From NCBI GenBank assembly GCA_049975425.1, contig JBNGDI010000001.1, positions 124,001 to 188,000 on the forward strand: 64,000 nt of DNA. The letters are read 5' to 3'. This DNA is from HyVt-105 sp049975425. GTDB taxonomy: Bacteria > Bacteroidota > Bacteroidia > Bacteroidales > VadinHA17. Positions 26,600-35,771 of this stretch are shown here, piece after piece (the first letter of the stretch is position 1; each line of letters starts with the position of its first letter). A program made the translations under genes and the position numbers. The notes beneath the pieces are model-generated. The model saw nothing but the letters and a program-made list of their open reading frames with translations. It made no database searches and had not been told where the DNA came from.

Positions 26600-28318
26600 A
26601 TGGAAAAACGCTGGCAGTTAAGGGAAAGAGGTAATGAAAATGTGGTGGAACAGCTTTCCGCAGAACTGAGCATTGATCCGGTTCTGACCAACCTGCTGGT
26701 TCAAAGAGGTGTTGACACGTTTGAAAAAGCAAGAACCTTTTTCCGTCCTCAACTGTCCGATCTGTACGATCCTTTTCTGATGAAGGATATGAATATTGCC
26801 ATCGACAGGATAGGATCGGCTATGGCCAGAAATGAAAAAATTCTGGTTTACGGAGATTATGATGTTGACGGTACCACGTCGGTTGCCCTTATCTATACTT
26901 TTTTCCGTCAGTTTTACCAGAATATGGGATATTATATCCCCGACCGATATACCGAGGGATACGGAATATCTTTCAAAGGTGTCGATTATGCAGCAGATAA
27001 CAATTACACCCTTATCATCGCCCTGGATTGCGGTATCAAGGCCATTGACAAGGTGGAGTATGCTGCCAGGAAAAAAATTGATTTCATCATCTGTGACCAT
27101 CACCGGCCCGGCAATGAATTGCCCGCAGCAACTGCCGTACTGGATCCACAGCGTCCCGATTGTAACTATCCTTTCAGGGAACTGTCGGGTTGCGGAGTAG
27201 GGTTTAAACTGATCCAGGCTTATGCACGGATCAACAGCATACCTTTTGAAAGCATTGTTCCTTTTCTTGACCTGGTGGCGGTAAGCATTGCTTCCGATAT
27301 TGTTCCACTGGTTGACGAGAACAGGGTAATGGCATATTTCGGCCTGAAACAACTGAATACCAATCCCAGACTGGGACTTCGTTCCATCATCAAGACGGCG
27401 GGGATCGAAAATAAGGAAATTACCATTGAAGATATTGTTTTCCGGATTGGTCCGCGAATCAATGCAGCAGGGAGAATTGAGTCGGGAACCAAAGCCGTGG
27501 AACTTCTCATTGCTTCAGATGATAGACTGGCGCATGATATCAGTGATAAAATCAATACATTTAACAATACCCGCAAAAATATCGACCGGAACATTACCCG
27601 CGAGGCCATGCAGATGATCTCTTCCAACCCCCGGAGAAGAAATGCCAGCAGTACCGTACTTTTCAACCCCGACTGGCATAAAGGGGTGATCGGAATTGTG
27701 GCAAGCCGGTTGATAGAAACATATTACCGGCCCACGGTCATTCTTACCGAATCGAACGGATATGTTACCGGATCGGCCCGGTCGGTTAACGGGTTCGACC
27801 TGTATAATGCCATTGAGGCATGCAGCGATCTGCTCGAAAATTTCGGAGGACATATGTATGCGGCCGGACTTACTCTGCGGCCCGAGAATCTCGAGGAATT
27901 TTCCGAAAGGTTCGAGCAGGTGGTCAGAAAAACGATCACTCCTGAACAGATGATTCCGGTAGTGGATATCGACGGAGAAATGGATTTTCCTCTGATCGAT
28001 AATCGTATGATCAGAATACTCAATCAATTCAGGCCGTTTGGCCCTGAAAATATGGCTCCCGTTTTTGTTACCCGCAGGGTACGTGATGTGGGAACAGGCA
28101 GGATTGTGGGGAATACCGGTGAACACCTGAAACTTGATCTGGTGCAGGAAGGCCATAATCATCCTCCTCTGGGGGCTATTGCTTTTCATCTGGCCCATCA
28201 TTTCGACAGGATACGCAACGGGAAACCCTTTGATGTATGTTATACCATTGAGGAAAATGAATTCAGGGGAATCACCAGTATCCAGCTTATGGTGAAGGAC
28301 ATCAAGGGGCTTGAATGA
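26600..28318 (+). CDS. recJ: Single-stranded-DNA-specific 5'-3' exonuclease
   Basis: RecJ resects 5' ends in recombination and mismatch repair. The 572-residue length is normal. The DHH phosphoesterase core has YGDYDVDGTTSVALIY (near 80), LDCGIKAIDKVEYA and CDHHRPG (about 172). The DHHA1 domain carries the GSARSVNGFDLYNAIEAC and GGHMYAAGLTL motifs, followed by the OB-like C-terminal domain (RPFGPENMAPVF). It is convergent with the helix-hairpin-helix gene with only one base between the two stop codons and no terminator. Confidence 0.96.
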   Translation: MEKRWQLRERGNENVVEQLSAELSIDPVLTNLLVQRGVDTFEKARTFFRPQLSDLYDPFLMKDMNIAIDRIGSAMARNEKILVYGDYDVDGTTSVALIYTFFRQFYQNMGYYIPDRYTEGYGISFKGVDYAADNNYTLIIALDCGIKAIDKVEYAARKKIDFIICDHHRPGNELPAATAVLDPQRPDCNYPFRELSGCGVGFKLIQAYARINSIPFESIVPFLDLVAVSIASDIVPLVDENRVMAYFGLKQLNTNPRLGLRSIIKTAGIENKEITIEDIVFRIGPRINAAGRIESGTKAVELLIASDDRLAHDISDKINTFNNTRKNIDRNITREAMQMISSNPRRRNASSTVLFNPDWHKGVIGIVASRLIETYYRPTVILTESNGYVTGSARSVNGFDLYNAIEACSDLLENFGGHMYAAGLTLRPENLEEFSERFEQVVRKTITPEQMIPVVDIDGEMDFPLIDNRMIRILNQFRPFGPENMAPVFVTRRVRDVGTGRIVGNTGEHLKLDLVQEGHNHPPLGAIAFHLAHHFDRIRNGKPFDVCYTIEENEFRGITSIQLMVKDIKGLE

Positions 28319-28319
28319 G

Positions 28320-30389
28320 CTAAAACCTCCAGCGTACCTGGCATTTGACCTCGTGCTTTGTGTGACTGTTTATGGCATTCCATCCTGTGCCGATATATTC
28401 CCTGTCGTTGTAATCGGTAACCGACCATTTGATCCAGGTGTCGAGGTTGTTCCATACACTTGTTTTCATTACGAGATAAAAGCGGGTTCCCTTTCCGGAA
28501 AAAGCAGGGAATGACATGGAAGTCCAGACATCGTGCTCGTAACTATAAATGCGGCTATCATAATCGTCGGTATCGAAAAGGGCGAAACGGATCCAGGCAT
28601 ACCAGGATTTCTCCACTGGATGAATTCCTATATCCTGTGAAACAAAAAATCCATGCCGGGGGGATTCTCCCTGTATCCAGGAACGGCTGGTTTCCACGCG
28701 GGTTGTCAGGCTTATACGGGCCGAAGGTTGGTGATGGATCTGAAACCGGGAACCGGTTTTGTTGTGCTTCACGGGGATAGATAGGTTCCGGTCGTTTGCA
28801 GAATAATTCCGGTCTTTATTTTTATGCCGGATGCGGAAAGTACATTTTGTTGATGGATTCAATGTGCGCGATAACCATACCGAATATTCCTGTCCCGCCG
28901 ACGGGGAATCCACAAGGTACCTGAGCCAGGGAAACCGGAACACGTCATGGGAAATATTTACTTCCCAACCAGATGGCGTTTGGTATCTGAAAGCAGCGTA
29001 TAAACCGGTTTCATTCGAAACGGTTGCTCCTTCAGAAAACCCGTTTCCGTAAGGAGCCTGGTAGTCAGGCGAATAATGCCGGAAAATCATTGTGAGCCGT
29101 ATGTTTTCTGAAAGTTGCCATTCCGTTCCGTGCAGGAACGCAGTGGATACATTCAGGTCAAAAGCCGTTTCTCCAAAAAATACCATGTTTTGCAGGGACC
29201 ACTGGTAATCGACAGAAATATTACATGCATACCGGCCTGACAGATCGTAGATATAGGCCGGTTCCTGCCGTATTACTTTTTCATGGTTCCAGTTGAGGGC
29301 CAGCAGGTTCCATCCCAGGTCGAATGATTTACCCCGATACCGTATGGTTCCACCTGCAGCCCATTCCCTCAGGCTTTTCCTGAATTCCATCTGTCGTTCA
29401 GTAGCATGTATCCCATCGGTGATCCAGTTTGAAAATCCTTCGTCGGTCATCCGCGCGTCTACACGGTGCCCTGAGAACAGGCAGGACAATGTAAACGGGC
29501 CTTTACCGGCAGTAAGTGCTGCTCCTCTGAAAAAACGGTTTTCTTCCGTGGAGCTGAAAGCCCTGATCCCTGCGGGGATTTTTCTGCCCGAAAAGTTTCC
29601 GGCCGTTTTCCCCAGGCTGAAACCGGTCCATGCCACCAGGCCCTGTCCCGTCATCAGATGGAAATCACCCAGATTGATCTGTCGGATTATGGTTCCGGGA
29701 TGGATTTGCATATTAAAAGCATGGTGATCGAATGGTATTTTGTTTTTTTCCGTGAAGAAAGGTTCCCCCGGATCTTTTTCGGCTGTCCATCTGATATGGA
29801 GAAAATCCCCGGCAGCCAGGGAATACCTGATAAGTTGCTTAGAGGGATCACCGAGGGGGGCAGAATTACTGCTGAGGCTGTCGGTACGGTATTCCCGGTA
29901 TACCGGTCTTCTGCCTGCCACTTCCTGGTAGCGTATCATGACCGATTGCCTGATTTTTGAAAAAACCTGAGGTACTGTTCTGGCAAGTGGACTTTCCTTT
30001 TTCCCGAAATAAACAAATGGCAGCAGCCAGCCGGCCAGCTGGCTGTCGAAACCGGGCAGGTAGGCTAATTCATAGATGGAACCGACGGGTCCGAACTGCT
30101 CTGCATATTTCAGCAATACTTCTATCTGAAAAGGGGTGAGAAAATGTAGCCTGGAAAGTTCTTCTTTACTGGTATTGTTGATATTCAGAGGGTGAACTGA
30201 AAACCAGTACAGGTCCTCTTCCAGTTCCGGGATTTCCCCGAAACTTTCCTGCAGAAGAAAAATTTCTTCAATGATTTGTTCGAGTAACGGATCAGGAAAT
30301 GATTGTGCGGCCATTTGACAGGGTAAGCTCAGGGTTATGAGGAATATCAGCCCTTTCCTGACAGGATGATCTGTACGTCTGTGGTTCAT
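28320..30389 (-). CDS. Helix-hairpin-helix protein with predicted outer-membrane barrel
   Basis: A 689-residue exported protein. The ATG at 30389 yields a signal peptide (KGLIFLITLSLPCQMAAQS). Residues about 55-125 carry a ComEA-like double helix-hairpin-helix (NINNTSKEELSRLHFLTPF followed by GSIYELAYLPGFD). The remaining about 550 residues are rich in alternating aromatic/polar beta strands ending in an aromatic residue (CQVRWRF), as in outer-membrane beta-barrels. This architecture recurs in Bacteroidota but I know of no established function. The start overlaps the end of the upstream PorV-like gene by 4 bases, so the two products probably act together in the envelope. It ends one base from the recJ stop. 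Confidence 0.8.
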   Translation of the reverse strand: MNHRRTDHPVRKGLIFLITLSLPCQMAAQSFPDPLLEQIIEEIFLLQESFGEIPELEEDLYWFSVHPLNINNTSKEELSRLHFLTPFQIEVLLKYAEQFGPVGSIYELAYLPGFDSQLAGWLLPFVYFGKKESPLARTVPQVFSKIRQSVMIRYQEVAGRRPVYREYRTDSLSSNSAPLGDPSKQLIRYSLAAGDFLHIRWTAEKDPGEPFFTEKNKIPFDHHAFNMQIHPGTIIRQINLGDFHLMTGQGLVAWTGFSLGKTAGNFSGRKIPAGIRAFSSTEENRFFRGAALTAGKGPFTLSCLFSGHRVDARMTDEGFSNWITDGIHATERQMEFRKSLREWAAGGTIRYRGKSFDLGWNLLALNWNHEKVIRQEPAYIYDLSGRYACNISVDYQWSLQNMVFFGETAFDLNVSTAFLHGTEWQLSENIRLTMIFRHYSPDYQAPYGNGFSEGATVSNETGLYAAFRYQTPSGWEVNISHDVFRFPWLRYLVDSPSAGQEYSVWLSRTLNPSTKCTFRIRHKNKDRNYSANDRNLSIPVKHNKTGSRFQIHHQPSARISLTTRVETSRSWIQGESPRHGFFVSQDIGIHPVEKSWYAWIRFALFDTDDYDSRIYSYEHDVWTSMSFPAFSGKGTRFYLVMKTSVWNNLDTWIKWSVTDYNDREYIGTGWNAINSHTKHEVKCQVRWRF

Positions 30390-31216
30390 GGGAAAGAAAT
30401 CTGAATGGAGAAGTGCGGGGTGGTTCCCAGCATGTGATGATAGGTGAATGCCAGGTCGGTTCTGACCCTTCCTGTGCGGTATCCCAGCCCGAAGCACCAG
30501 CTGGCCGGTGAAATTCCCGTACCTGCCCTGATCCATATTTGTTCCGAAAGGGTGTATTCCATTCCTGCTTTCCATAACGGACGGGTTGCCAGATCTTTTT
30601 CTATTTCGATCCCGATGAGTAATTCATCACCGGCCGTCCAGGCCATTCCGGCACGGAAAATGGTAGGAAGGTATTCGTCAGGATATGTACCCATCCGGGT
30701 ACGGGTTGGATTGAATATATGGATACCTGCCATCAACCTGGAAGATGGGCGGTATTGAATTCCCGCCTCAACACCCAGGAAACTTTTATGGCCGTATATC
30801 CCGGAAATGCGTGTATGAAAATAGTCAAGCTGGACCCCTGCTGCGAAACGCTCTGTGAATTTTCTGGCAAAAGCCATTCCGATGCGCGATTCTCTGTACA
30901 TTGAGTATCCGAAGCCCGACATATTCAATGCCAGAATGCCCGGCTTTGCCGGCAGGGCAAGGGCCAGACTTTGAAATCCCAGTTTGCTTTCCAGAAAACG
31001 GTTTTCATGGTGGAAGCCCACACATCCCTGATCGACCCAGGCTAAACCTGCCTGATTATGCTGAACAGACCAGAATCCAGGCAGCATCACACCCATGCCC
31101 GCCATACCGGCGGAGCGTGCTCCCGGTGCATACTGATCGTGGGAAGCCCGTACACAAACCATACCCACCCACCCCTGTATGACGAGAGTCAACAGCAGGA
31201 TACGAAGGCGCTTCAT
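30386..31216 (-). CDS. PorV/PorQ-like outer-membrane beta-barrel protein
   Basis: A 276-residue exported protein with an N-terminal signal (about 1-24, ending CVRAS). The mature start YAPGARSAGMAGMGVMLPG and NQAGLAWVDQG closely resemble the PorV/PorQ branch of FadL-like barrels in Bacteroidota. The rest is alternating beta strands ending with an aromatic-containing FSIQISFP. PorV of the type IX system shuttles cargo, but many relatives have other or unknown roles and this one should not be equated with PorV. It is coupled (4-base overlap) to the downstream helix-hairpin-helix/barrel gene. Confidence 0.72.
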   Translation of the reverse strand: MKRLRILLLTLVIQGWVGMVCVRASHDQYAPGARSAGMAGMGVMLPGFWSVQHNQAGLAWVDQGCVGFHHENRFLESKLGFQSLALALPAKPGILALNMSGFGYSMYRESRIGMAFARKFTERFAAGVQLDYFHTRISGIYGHKSFLGVEAGIQYRPSSRLMAGIHIFNPTRTRMGTYPDEYLPTIFRAGMAWTAGDELLIGIEIEKDLATRPLWKAGMEYTLSEQIWIRAGTGISPASWCFGLGYRTGRVRTDLAFTYHHMLGTTPHFSIQISFP

Positions 31217-31247
31217 TTGCGGTTCAGGGCAAATTAATAGGGTGCTT

Positions 31248-31760
31248 TCAGTTCACTTTATATGGATATTTGATTTTTTTCAGTTCCTCATTGGCCTGAA
31301 CGATCTTTTTTTCAAGGCCTGCTTTGAAGCGCAGTACCTTTTCATGAATGGCAGGATCCCCGGCTCCCAGGATCTGGGCGGCAAGAATGCCTGCATTACG
31401 TGCTGCATCAAGTCCAACGGTTGCTACCGGTATTCCTGGCGGCATTTGTACAATAGATAACAACGAATCCCATCCGTCTAAAGAAATTCCTGCCCTTACT
31501 GGTACTCCGATTACCGGAAGCGGGGTCATGGCAGCCACCACACCCGGAAGGTGGGCTGCTCCGCCTGCACCCGCAATGATGACCCTTATACCGCGTTCAT
31601 AGGCCTTCCGTGCAAAATCCATCACCTGATCCGGTGTGCGGTGGGCGGAAAGAGCCTGTATCTCAAACGGAATTTCAAATTCATCCAGCACTTTGGCGGC
31701 CTCCTCCATGACCGTCAGATCGGAGGTGCTTCCCATAATAATACTTACTAAAGGCTCCAT
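31248..31760 (-). CDS. purE: N5-carboxyaminoimidazole ribonucleotide mutase
   Basis: PurE rearranges N5-CAIR to CAIR in purine synthesis. The 170 residues show the class I signature IIMGSTSDLTVMEEAAKVL, the active-site SAHRTPDQVMDFA and the GAGGAAHLPGVVAAMTPLPVIGVP stretch (split here as GAGGAAHLPGV and PLPVIGVPV). It is a stand-alone gene: purK is not adjacent. It is divergent from hpt across an 86-base AT-rich gap with no recognisable riboswitch. Confidence 0.96.
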   Translation of the reverse strand: MEPLVSIIMGSTSDLTVMEEAAKVLDEFEIPFEIQALSAHRTPDQVMDFARKAYERGIRVIIAGAGGAAHLPGVVAAMTPLPVIGVPVRAGISLDGWDSLLSIVQMPPGIPVATVGLDAARNAGILAAQILGAGDPAIHEKVLRFKAGLEKKIVQANEELKKIKYPYKVN

Positions 31761-31846
31761 AAACGGTATTCAATTATTGATTTTTTATTCATTTCTAAAG
31801 TTAATAAATATTTCTTCATATTTTCGTAGCTCATAAAAGTTTTGGC

Positions 31847-32389
31847 ATGCGTTCGGAAACCATCAGATTAAAAGATAAATGGTTCAGGCTCTGTATACAT
31901 GAAGAACAGATCCTTGAGCGGATCAGAAAAATTGCTTATGAGATAAACAGGGATCTGGAAGGGAAAGAGGTGATGTTTGTGGTGATCCTGAATGGTGCCT
32001 TTATGTTTGCTGCCGATCTTCTTCGTGAAATACACATTCCTTCCTGCCAGATGAGTTTTTTAAAGCTCTCCTCCTATGAGGGTATGCAGAGCACCGGACA
32101 AGTCAAGGAACTTCTGGGGGTGGAGGAAAACCTGGAAGGAAAGACGGTAGTGGTTGTGGAAGATATTGTGGATTCGGGTGTTACGCTGGAAACCATTGTA
32201 ACTACGCTTGAAAAACATCATCCGGCGGAAATCCTGATATCTGCCCTGCTGCTGAAACCTGAAGCTTATCAGTACAAAAGGCATATTGATTATGTGGGTT
32301 TTGAAATACCGAACGATTTTGTTGTTGGTTACGGGCTGGATTATGATGGTTATGGAAGAAACCTGAGAGATATCTATCAGTTGAAATAA
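31847..32389 (+). CDS. hpt: Hypoxanthine phosphoribosyltransferase
   Basis: Hpt salvages hypoxanthine (and often guanine) with PRPP to give IMP/GMP. The 180-residue protein has the PRPP-binding loop VVVVEDIVDSGVTLETI (about 100-116), the flexible loop region LKLSSYEG, and the base-binding C-terminal part IPNDFVVGYGLDYDGYGRNL. It heads the plus-strand run hpt-adk-obg, a gene order I recognise from Bacteroidota. Confidence 0.95.
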   Translation: MRSETIRLKDKWFRLCIHEEQILERIRKIAYEINRDLEGKEVMFVVILNGAFMFAADLLREIHIPSCQMSFLKLSSYEGMQSTGQVKELLGVEENLEGKTVVVVEDIVDSGVTLETIVTTLEKHHPAEILISALLLKPEAYQYKRHIDYVGFEIPNDFVVGYGLDYDGYGRNLRDIYQLK

Positions 32390-32414
32390 TAGTCATTTAC
32401 TTTAATTTATTGTT

Positions 32415-32999
32415 ATGCTGAATTTGGTAATTTTTGGTCCTCCGGGTTCCGGCAAAGGGACCCAGTCAGCAAAGCTGATCGAACGGTATGGCCTGGTCCA
32501 TATGTCCACAGGTGATATTCTGCGGGCCGAGATGGCTGCCCAGACCGAACTGGGTAAAAAAGCGCAGGCCTACATGGAAAAGGGAGAACTGGTACCCGAT
32601 GCCTATGTTATTGAAATGGTTGCCCGGAAGATCGATCAGACAAAAGACCCGCAAGGATTCATTTTTGACGGTTTCCCCCGTACAACAGCCCAGGCAAGAT
32701 CGCTCAGAAACATGCTTACCGAAAGGGATACACGTATTGATCTGGTGATTTCTTTGGAAGTGCCTGAAGAAGAACTTGTAAAGCGATTGCTGAAGCGGGG
32801 TCAGGAGGCAGGTCGTCAGGATGATGAGATCGGGGTAATCAGGAACCGGATTGAGGTATATAAGCAAATGACCACACCGGTAATCGATTTCTATAAGAAA
32901 ATGAGAAAATATGTGCCTGTGGAAGGAGTTGGAACAATTGATGAAATATTCGAACGGATTGTAAACAAGATAGAACATTACATTTCTTTCACACTCTGA
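32415..32999 (+). CDS. adk: Adenylate kinase
   Basis: Adk interconverts ATP+AMP and 2 ADP. The 194-residue short form has the P-loop FGPPGSGKGTQSAKL (about 6-20), the AMP site STGDILRAEM, the signature FDGFPRTTAQA and a short lid without zinc cysteines (LLKRGQEAGRQDDE). It lies 25 bases after hpt and 20 bases before obg. Confidence 0.97.
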   Translation: MLNLVIFGPPGSGKGTQSAKLIERYGLVHMSTGDILRAEMAAQTELGKKAQAYMEKGELVPDAYVIEMVARKIDQTKDPQGFIFDGFPRTTAQARSLRNMLTERDTRIDLVISLEVPEEELVKRLLKRGQEAGRQDDEIGVIRNRIEVYKQMTTPVIDFYKKMRKYVPVEGVGTIDEIFERIVNKIEHYISFTL

Positions 33000-33019
33000 G
33001 AAACGGGCTGCCACCTCTT

Positions 33020-34015
33020 ATGTCCGAATCAAACTTTGTTGACTATATCAGGATTTATTGCCGGTCAGGAAAAGGCGGAGCAGGGTCTGCTCACTTATAC
33101 CGCGACCGGTTCAATCCAAAGGGCGGTCCTGACGGTGGCGACGGAGGTCGTGGGGGGCATATCGTTTTACGTGGCAATTCACAGTTATGGACCCTGTTGC
33201 ATCTGCGCTACAGAAAACATATACTGGCAGGAAATGGTCAACCGGGTGCGGCAGGTATGAAAACCGGTGCCGACGGAAAAGATGTGGTGGTTAATGTCCC
33301 GCTGGGTACGGTGGCTAGAAATGCCGAAACCAACAGAATGCTGTTCGAAATAACCCGCGAAGGGGAAGAGAAGATTCTGGCGCAGGGGGGACGTGGCGGC
33401 CTGGGAAACACACATTTCAAATCGTCAACTTTTCAAACCCCACGGTTTGCACAGCCCGGCGAACCTGGTGAAGAAGGCTGGTATACACTGGAGCTGAAAA
33501 TACTGGCCGATGTTGGATTGGTTGGTTTTCCCAATGCAGGGAAATCTACCCTTCTGTCGGTGATATCGGCTGCCAAACCAAAAATTGCCAGTTATCCTTT
33601 TACCACCCTTACTCCGAATCTGGGCATTGTGCCATACCGGGAAGGAAAGTCCTTTGTCATGGCCGATATACCGGGAATCATCGAAGGTGCCAGTGAAGGG
33701 AAGGGCCTGGGACTCCGGTTCCTGCGTCACATTGAAAGAAACTCTTTGCTCCTGTTCACAATACCGGCCGACAGCGAAGATATTATTAATGAATACAGGA
33801 TCCTGGTCGGTGAACTGGAAAAATACAATCCTGAATTACTCGATAAAAAAAGAATTCTGGCCATTACCAAATCCGATTTGCTGGATAGGGAGCTGATGGA
33901 TGAAATCAAAAACGGGATGCCATCTGTTCCCTGGTTGTTTATCTCTTCCTTTACCCGGCAGGGCCTGGTGAAGTTGAAAAGCATGATCTGGAATACATTG
34001 AATGAGGACTCTTAA
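33020..34015 (+). CDS. obg: Obg-family GTPase
   Basis: Obg (CgtA) is an essential GTPase in late 50S assembly and stress signalling. The 331 residues contain the glycine-rich Obg fold (about 1-160: GGAGSAHLYRDRFNPKGGPDGGDGG) and the G domain with G1 GFPNAGKST, G2/G3 FTTLTPNLGI and DIPGIIEGASEGKGLG, G4 as TKSD and G5 ISSFT. The variable C-terminal OCT domain of some homologues is absent, as in many Bacteroidota. Confidence 0.96.
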   Translation: MSESNFVDYIRIYCRSGKGGAGSAHLYRDRFNPKGGPDGGDGGRGGHIVLRGNSQLWTLLHLRYRKHILAGNGQPGAAGMKTGADGKDVVVNVPLGTVARNAETNRMLFEITREGEEKILAQGGRGGLGNTHFKSSTFQTPRFAQPGEPGEEGWYTLELKILADVGLVGFPNAGKSTLLSVISAAKPKIASYPFTTLTPNLGIVPYREGKSFVMADIPGIIEGASEGKGLGLRFLRHIERNSLLLFTIPADSEDIINEYRILVGELEKYNPELLDKKRILAITKSDLLDRELMDEIKNGMPSVPWLFISSFTRQGLVKLKSMIWNTLNEDS

Positions 34016-34029
34016 TCTGGAACAAAAAT

Positions 34030-34620
34030 ATGCTCGAGCGTCTGATTCAGTGGGATACACAATGGTTTCTGCAGCTTAACGCACTGCATTCAGCGTGGTG
34101 CGATGAAGTGATGTGGGCGGTAAGCGGGAAACTTACCTGGATACCTCTTTATCTTTTTATTCTGTTTCTGATCATCAGAAAATACCGCTGGAAATCCCTG
34201 GTGATATTGCTGGTATTTATTCCCCTGCTGGTAACTGCCAGCGATCAGTTGTCGGTTCTGATAAAAAATTCGGTTGAGCGGCTCAGACCCTGTCACACGC
34301 CTGAAATTCAGAATATGGTGCACCTGGTTCGCGGACACTGCGGGGGTAAATTCGGTTTCGTTTCTTCCCATGCTTCCAATATGTTTGCCATTGCCCTGTT
34401 TAATGCCCTTCTGCTGAAAAAGCGCCTGTTTACTCTTTTTATTATCTTCTGGGCTGCCCTGGTGGCTTACAGCAGAATTTACCTCGGAGTTCATTTCCCG
34501 GGGGATGTGCTGGGTGGTACATTGGTCGGGATTTTCCTGGGAGTGGGTTTTTCAATGCTGTATGCAATGACTGAAAAAGCATGGCTGGAACGCTGGTTAT
34601 TTTTCAGGGAGCCGGAGTAA
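34030..34620 (+). CDS. PAP2-family membrane phosphatase
   Basis: A 196-residue integral membrane protein with about five TM segments and the three PAP2 signature motifs: KNSVERLRPC (C1), SSHASN (C2) and SRIYLGVHFPGDVLGG (C3) with the catalytic histidines. Such enzymes dephosphorylate undecaprenyl pyrophosphate, phosphatidic acid or phosphatidylglycerophosphate on the outer face of the inner membrane; the substrate here cannot be assigned. It begins 14 bases after obg. Confidence 0.88.
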   Translation: MLERLIQWDTQWFLQLNALHSAWCDEVMWAVSGKLTWIPLYLFILFLIIRKYRWKSLVILLVFIPLLVTASDQLSVLIKNSVERLRPCHTPEIQNMVHLVRGHCGGKFGFVSSHASNMFAIALFNALLLKKRLFTLFIIFWAALVAYSRIYLGVHFPGDVLGGTLVGIFLGVGFSMLYAMTEKAWLERWLFFREPE

Positions 34621-34706
34621 CATCCCCCTGCCCATCAGAAAAACAAAATACCCCGTTATTGTGTTTAGGTACCAGTTGCATTTAAACAGTTTCCAAAAAA
34701 TCTGAT

Positions 34707-35687
34707 ATGCTCTGCATCGCACATGATAGAACCGACCCATCCTTTAATCTGGCTGCCGAGGAATATGTGCTCAGGAATTTTAGCGATGATTGCTTTATGC
34801 TCTGGCGGAACCGGCCTTCAATCATTGTGGGCAAACATCAGAATACCCTTTCCGAGATCAATGTGGATTATGTCAGAAAGCATCAGATTCCTGTAGTGAG
34901 ACGCCTTTCTGGAGGCGGTGCCGTTTTTCACGATCTTGGGAACCTGAATTTTACCTTTATTGTTAGCGGGGAGGCCGGGAAACTGGTAGATTTTAGAAAA
35001 TTTACCCGTCCTGTGCTGGAGGTTCTGCAAAAAATGGGTATCAATGCCCGGTTTGAAGGGAGAAATGACCTGACCATCGATGGAAAAAAATTTTCCGGTA
35101 ATGCCGAACATGTATTCAAGAACAGAGTATTGCATCATGGAACCCTGCTTTTCTCTTCTGTAATCAGTGATCTGTCAGATGCCCTGAGGGTGAACCCGCT
35201 TAAATTTACTGATAAGGCCGTTAAATCGGTTAGAAGCCGGGTAACCAATATCAGTGACCATTTGAAAACACCCCTTGATGTGCTTGCTTTCAGGGACCTG
35301 GTCATGAAGCATGTGATGGAAACCAATGCAGGAGCCGTACCCTACGTGTTCAGCCCGGAAGATCTGGAAAAAATCGGTTCTCTGGTGAAAACCAAATATG
35401 ACACATGGGAATGGAATTACGGATATTCACCCGATTACGGGTTCAAAAAAAGCATACGCTATAACGGAGGATTCATTGAATTCCATCTGGACGTAAAAAA
35501 AGGGCTCATCCATGATATCAGAATTTTCGGAGATTTTTTCAATACCCGTGATATTGAGGAAATCTATGACCTGCTGAAAGGAATGCCCCATGATCCGGAA
35601 AAGATCATATGGCAACTCAGGGATATCCCTCTGGGAGAATATTTTCACGGAATTGATTCAGAGGAGTTTATCAAAGGTTTGTTCTGA
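34707..35687 (+). CDS. lplA: Lipoate-protein ligase A
   Basis: LplA activates free lipoate with ATP and transfers it to lipoyl domains, a salvage route parallel to LipA/LipB, which are also in this window. The 326 residues have the family motifs RNRPSIIVGKHQNTLSEIN, the lipoate-binding VVRRLSGGGAVFHDLGNLNF, the catalytic-lysine region DGKKFSGNAEHV and VLHHGTLLFSSVI. The C-terminal accessory domain (about 245-326) is present. An 86-base gap precedes it with no clear promoter motif. Confidence 0.95.
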   Translation: MLCIAHDRTDPSFNLAAEEYVLRNFSDDCFMLWRNRPSIIVGKHQNTLSEINVDYVRKHQIPVVRRLSGGGAVFHDLGNLNFTFIVSGEAGKLVDFRKFTRPVLEVLQKMGINARFEGRNDLTIDGKKFSGNAEHVFKNRVLHHGTLLFSSVISDLSDALRVNPLKFTDKAVKSVRSRVTNISDHLKTPLDVLAFRDLVMKHVMETNAGAVPYVFSPEDLEKIGSLVKTKYDTWEWNYGYSPDYGFKKSIRYNGGFIEFHLDVKKGLIHDIRIFGDFFNTRDIEEIYDLLKGMPHDPEKIIWQLRDIPLGEYFHGIDSEEFIKGLF

Positions 35688-35771
35688 AAGCCCAAAACGA
35701 TTTGTTTTTCCGGAAACGCAGGATGGGCAAATTAATCATATTTTCATTATTTTTCAGTACTAAATTACGTG

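Noticed and set aside
26618..27352. A 244-codon open frame antisense to recJ (also similar long antisense frames over parC at 40128-41084 and over the dipeptidase at 45540-46586)
   Set aside because: The opposite strand encodes clear, complete families across the same interval, and the antisense frames have no recognisable motif; their length follows from codon bias of the real genes.
31761..31846. Purine riboswitch or PurR-type operator between purE and hpt
   Set aside because: The 86-base gap is too short for a purine aptamer and holds no recognisable dyad.
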